A stretch of DNA of 40,852 bases from Priapulus caudatus. Its lineage: Eukaryota; Priapulida; Priapulimorpha; Priapulimorphida; Priapulidae. Made by a program: the position numbers and the translations under genes. Where the stretch lies: NCBI RefSeq assembly GCF_000485595.1, contig NW_014578331.1, forward strand, positions 49,232-90,083, read 5' to 3'. The notes beneath the pieces are model-generated. The model ran no database searches. It was not told the DNA's origin and saw only the letters and a program-made list of their open reading frames with translations. Of this stretch, positions 38,701-40,852 are shown piece after piece (the first letter of the stretch is position 1; each line of letters begins with the position of its first letter).

Positions 38701-40703
38701 AGGGTGGTCCTGATAATGAAGAAGTGTTTGCACTGGATTGCAATAATGAAGAGTATGTAAATATGTCACCGTATTCTGAGCTCTAGAACCGCCCAATAAA
38801 CATAGATGTAAAATGTAATGGAATAACCTCTTTCTTTTGGATGATTTTTTTCATATACAGTAAGTAGCATATAGATAGAATCTCTCTACGTTCATATCCC
38901 TTCTACTACTGTGTGTTATTGTACTATAGGATCGTAGAAATGTCTGCTTGTGTGTGCGTGCGTGCGTGCGTGTGTGTCCGTGCGTACGTGCGTGCGTGTG
39001 TGCGCGCGCGTTATGTGTGCCTTTTAACCACGTTATCAAGATTGAATCTAGGGTGAAATGGGCTAACGCTCCATTAGGAGTGTTCCAATTTCCCAACTTT
39101 GATATCATTAATGATTAATGATTAATGATTAATAATCCGAACCCTAACCTTAACCTAAATGACATTAAACCACAAACTAATATATAACCATGACCATATA
39201 TATATATATATATATGGTATTATGACCATTAATGACATTAAAGTTGGATACTATCTAATATGCCGGACCGTACCTCGCCTACTCCACTAACGAGTCTAGG
39301 GAGTCGCCTATGCCTACTCCTTAACCCTAACCCTAACTCTAACTCTAACCCTAACCCTAACCCTAACACTAAACCTAACCATATCAGCTAGATAGCTACC
39401 AGGGTACGTTCCAGCAGTACCCTGGGGGACATAGACCCTATCAGCCTTAATTACTGGTATATGGCTGCACAGTGTATACAGGTGTCATACCCTTTGTCGT
39501 GGGTTGCACTGTTGTTAAGAGTGAATAAACAGTACATGGATGTTGGAATAATATGCAGTATGATTAGAATCGTGCCACTTTGTTTTCATGGTTTGGATCA
39601 ATTTGTCACTAATTAGTTTCGAACGCCCAATAGAAACCCTGCTAAAATAACATTTAATTATAATTTGTAATGTCATCATAGATAGTTGCTGATGTACTCG
39701 TAATGTATTTTCGCTCGATCTTTAGTTTTAGTGTAAGTGGAATGGCAATGTATGTTAATAAGTAAGTTTTAAATTGTTATAGAACACAGCACATCATTAT
39801 GCAAGTCATACGAAGATAGCATTGGAATGCTGCGAGAGGAGCTTGCAAGAAGAAGTCTCACATGTAGGTATTTTCCCTGTTCTTAATTGCGAGAGTCATT
39901 CGAAATGTAGATATTTCTTGAAGTCGTAATTAGAAGCTGCTTGATACCATTGTGAACCGATAACATGTCTGGATCTGGAACATAATCGCTATGAAAGTGA
40001 CAATATTTTTTTACATTGTTGATTTCAGTGCCAAGTGTCGTAGGTTTGGAATGGCGAGTGGACTATGTTTTAAGCTCTAGTCACGTTAAGGTACCGTTAC
40101 CTTACATCAGTCCTATTATAGCATCTATGTTTTAGAGGTGATTACCTGGATTTAAAAAGAGTTATCAGCATGTGAACTCATAATTGAGTAATGTTTGATT
40201 TTAGTAGATTTTAATAATTAAGATTTTCAGTAAATGTTTGTATAATTATAATGGTTATGTTTAGGGTGGCGATTACTTGAATGCACCTCTCAAAAAACTG
40301 TTAGGCACATGAACCCTTGGCCTGATACTATGCAATTTTTTGGTTTAAGAATGAATATGTCTTAAATGTGTTACAGCAGTCAAGGTGGTTCTTCGTATTT
40401 TTTCTTTGCGTAAAAATAATTAGGAACTCGGCTAAATGTAGTAGGTTGCACAACATGCTAGGCTGTAAGTGTGCTAATGGGGATAAGTCTTCTTTAATTA
40501 ATTGTCTGATCTGTGCATATGGGCACTATAAAAGATATAGCTGCTAACTATTGGTGTTGAGTGTTGTATTATTTATCTGTTCTTGTAGGAGATATATGAG
40601 CCATACGTTCACCTCAGGCTAAAAATCAATGACCCAGATACAGGATTAACAGAATATCTACCTTTCACTCTCACTGCCAACAAGTTTAAGGTTTTTCATC
40701 ATG
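29747..40703 (+). CDS. COMMD4: COMMD4 homologue, seven exons seen, both terminal exons missing
   Basis: Exons: 29747-29818, 30544-30609, 30772-30811, 31019-31138, then 39783-39863, 40029-40090, 40589-40703. All phases join. They encode about 185 residues of the roughly 199 in human COMMD4. The N-terminal part reads [18 protein letters not shown], then [19 protein letters not shown] and [12 protein letters not shown], with [11 protein letters not shown] closing the helical domain. The COMM domain has [23 protein letters not shown] and [11 protein letters not shown]. Only the initiator Met exon (a donor such as ATG|GTGACA near 29,614 is possible but unproven) and the last few residues are absent. 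COMMD4 belongs to the ten-member COMMD ring of the Commander complex, which acts in endosomal recycling and NF-kB control. The first seen intron appears to use a GC donor. The intron between 31,138 and 39,783 contains a broken duplicate of the same 3' exons. Confidence 0.93.
29819..29820 (+). other. Proposed GC splice donor, COMMD4
   Basis: The junction reads ATT|GCAAGT. It joins in phase with ACATCTGTC at 30,544 to give [12 protein letters not shown], which parallels vertebrate COMMD4. The only nearby GT (GCAA|GTATTA) would shift the frame. Confidence 0.65.
30270..30478 (-). pseudogene. Possible coding relic inside a COMMD4 intron
   Basis: On the minus strand, three overlapping frames each carry a plausible protein-like stretch ([15 protein letters not shown], then [12 protein letters not shown], then [15 protein letters not shown]), separated by frameshifts and stops. 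This looks like a decayed coding insertion, but I do not recognise the family. Confidence 0.25.
31253..31547. mobile_element. TIR element, copy A (telomere-like core)
   Basis: The left end is GCTGATAGGGTCTATGTCCC, followed by CCAGGGTACTGCCGGAACGT. The right end is a distorted inverse. From about 31,379 it becomes insertion-rich. Up to that point it is identical to copies C and D through GAGTCTAGGGAGTCGCCT. It sits in the COMMD4 intron. Confidence 0.75.
32196..33210. mobile_element. 1,015-bp TIR element inserted in the noisy copy
   Basis: Absent from the clean copy at the matching site near 39,987. It is flanked by TCGGCTATG on both sides (32,187-32,195 and 33,211-33,219), a 9-bp target duplication. 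The arms are inverse (GATAAAAATACGAAATGG on the complement of the right arm against GAATAAAAATACAATGTATG on the left, and GGTTTTCACGTT on both) for about 300 bases. A 8-9 bp duplication with long TIRs fits a hAT- or Mutator-like non-autonomous element. No transposase is visible. Confidence 0.7.
34013..34313. mobile_element. TIR element, copy B
   Basis: Distorted copy of the A/C/D family: AGGGTCTATGTCCCCC at the left, the inverse CTGGGACATAGACCC at the right, and CTAACCCTAACCATAACCC inside. It corresponds in position to copy D at 40,712. Confidence 0.7.
34314..34867. other. Unassigned non-coding stretch
   Basis: AT-rich, with no recognisable exon. I looked here for the last COMMD4 exon, since this sequence may truly follow copy D, and did not find it. 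Confidence 0.4.
34868..34965. mobile_element. Degenerate member of the GGTCTGAGATTACCCCC MITE family
   Basis: CACGGTCTAATATACCCCCA, then CATTATCC, GAGCGCTAACTGCGCATGCG and CACGCATGC and GTGCTAGCGC. The same order is found at 37,385-37,450. Confidence 0.5.
35165..36990. repeat. Large purine-to-pyrimidine fold-back minisatellite
   Basis: 35,165-35,962 is GGGAGAAGCTG-type purine repeat. 35,965-36,990 is its complement (CTCCTTCTCCACCAGCTTCTCC and CTCCTCCTCCATCACC units). The strand switch is abrupt near 35,963. The 404-, 446- and 254-codon frames here are Ser/Pro/Leu or Arg/Glu/Gly repeat translations with no domain. It is the same family as 1-560. Confidence 0.9.
37024..37345. repeat. ~101-bp tandem array of palindromic MITE units
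   Basis: ACCGGTCTGAGATTACCCC begins at 37,036, 37,137 and 37,239. Within each unit the 5' GGTCTGAGATTACCCCAGTC is the inverse of the 3' GACTGGGGGTAATCTCAGACC, so each unit can fold into a long hairpin with about 30-bp arms. Confidence 0.9.
37346..37495. mobile_element. Longer member of the same palindromic MITE family
   Basis: Starts CAGTCTGAATTTACCC. It has a unique core GCGCATGCGTCACGCATGCG and ends GGGGTAATTTCAGACTGGGG followed by TAATCTCAGACCGTG. It may be the source from which the short tandem units were derived by internal deletion. Confidence 0.7.
37565..37636 (+). tRNA. tRNA-Glu (anticodon CTC)
   Basis: 72 nt. The acceptor stem TCCCATA pairs with TGTGGGA (one G-T pair), with discriminator A. 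The D arm contains GGTCTAGTGGTTAGGA. The anticodon stem is CGGCG/CGCCG with loop CTCTCAC, giving anticodon CTC at 37,598-37,600. The T arm is CCGGGTTCGATTCCCGG. Box A (TGGTCTAGTGG) and box B (GGTTCGATTCC) are intact. A TTTTCTTTTT run about 6 bases downstream is a good Pol III terminator. No intron. It is very close to vertebrate tRNA-Glu, so it is probably functional. It lies next to the MITE array and within the span of the COMMD4 model. Confidence 0.95.
37642..37653 (+). terminator. Pol III terminator of tRNA-Glu
   Basis: T-rich run TTTTCTTTTTC starting about six bases after the tRNA 3' end. Confidence 0.7.
37904..38024. mobile_element. 121-bp hAT-like MITE with 7-bp target duplication
   Basis: The left end CAGGCGTTAATAACGACAAA is the inverse of the right end TTTGTCATTATTAACCCCTG. 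It is flanked on both sides by ATGATAT (37,897-37,903 and 38,025-38,031). CAGGGG-type ends and a 7-8 bp duplication are typical of hAT-derived MITEs. Confidence 0.8.
38032..39248. other. Unassigned non-coding stretch with small repeats
   Basis: No conserved gene was recognised. It includes a GTGC/GTGT microsatellite at about 38,948-39,011, an AATGATT tandem run at about 39,106-39,135, and a (TA)n at about 39,197-39,215. Confidence 0.45.
39249..39446. mobile_element. TIR element, copy C (5'-truncated, telomere-like core)
   Basis: Begins inside the family consensus at TACTATCTAATATGCCGG and runs to a clean right end CCAGGGTACGTTCCAGCAGT, then ACCCTGGGGGACATAGACCC. The core at about 39,322-39,377 is a run of CCCTAA and variant CTCTAA/CACTAA units. 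Confidence 0.8.
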
Positions 40704-40711
40704 GTAAGTAG

Positions 40712-40852
40712 AGCTGAGAGGGTCTATGTCCCCCAGGGTACTGCCGGAACAGACCCTGGGTACTGTCCGGTATACCGGAACGTACCCTGGTACTATCTAA
40801 TATGCAGGACCGTACCTCGCCTACTCCACTAACGAGTCTAGGGAGTCGCCTA
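40712..40852. mobile_element. TIR element, copy D (runs off the window)
   Basis: Left end AGCTGAGAGGGTCTATGTCC, with CCCAGGGTACTGCCGGAACA and then CTCCACTAACGAGTCTAGGG before the window ends. It lies 8 bases after the donor of COMMD4 exon 40,703. Confidence 0.8.

Noticed and set aside
1-40852. Search for a CRISPR array, a toxin-antitoxin or phage-defence system, or a bacterial operon
   Set aside because: Intron-split animal genes, an animal-type tRNA and microsatellites dominate; tandem repeats present have no unique spacers of CRISPR type.

Overview
This is eukaryotic nuclear DNA from an animal, most likely a marine invertebrate. It is intron-rich, and three protein genes match well-known metazoan proteins when spliced by hand. 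The tRNA-Glu is close to the vertebrate form, and the spaces between genes are full of short inverted-repeat transposons and microsatellites. I cannot name the species. No bacterial-style operon, CRISPR array or defence island is present, and I found no undescribed multi-gene system.

Layout. 1-5,700 is repeat-rich and ends upstream of the first recognisable exon. It holds a purine/pyrimidine low-complexity block and two noisy direct copies of a ~1.1 kb sequence (1,648-2,776 and 3,960-5,017). 5,729-12,374 (+) is FRG1, in seven exons, with only the N-terminal exon not found. 12,375-15,287 is a convergent intergenic region with two long-TIR elements. 15,288-27,937 (-) is a complete RECQL5 helicase gene, reconstructed as 15 exons coding about 1,041 residues. 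27,938-29,746 lies between RECQL5 and COMMD4, which are divergent, and contains a 10-N gap with duplicated flanks. 29,747-40,703 (+) is COMMD4, interrupted by a noisy second copy of its own 3' half (31,379-34,313), transposons, a long CCT/AGG minisatellite and a tRNA-Glu(CUC) gene.

The three genes have unrelated known roles: FRG1 in nuclear RNA/actin biology, RECQL5 in DNA repair and RNA polymerase II restraint, and COMMD4 in the COMMD/CCC endosomal trafficking complex. I see no functional coupling beyond the possible shared promoter region of RECQL5 and COMMD4.

Points most worth a second look: three introns that appear to use GC instead of GT donors; a mutually exclusive splice choice in RECQL5 with a tandemly duplicated 5' splice-site region; UG-repeat tracts directly downstream of two RECQL5 donors; a transposon family with internal telomere-like repeats; and strong signs that parts of this scaffold are misassembled or filled with uncorrected long reads (insertion-rich duplicate copies, exact duplicated joins, chimeric gap edge). 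The exon models are my own splices. Protein comparisons rest on recalled family sequences, not on a search.
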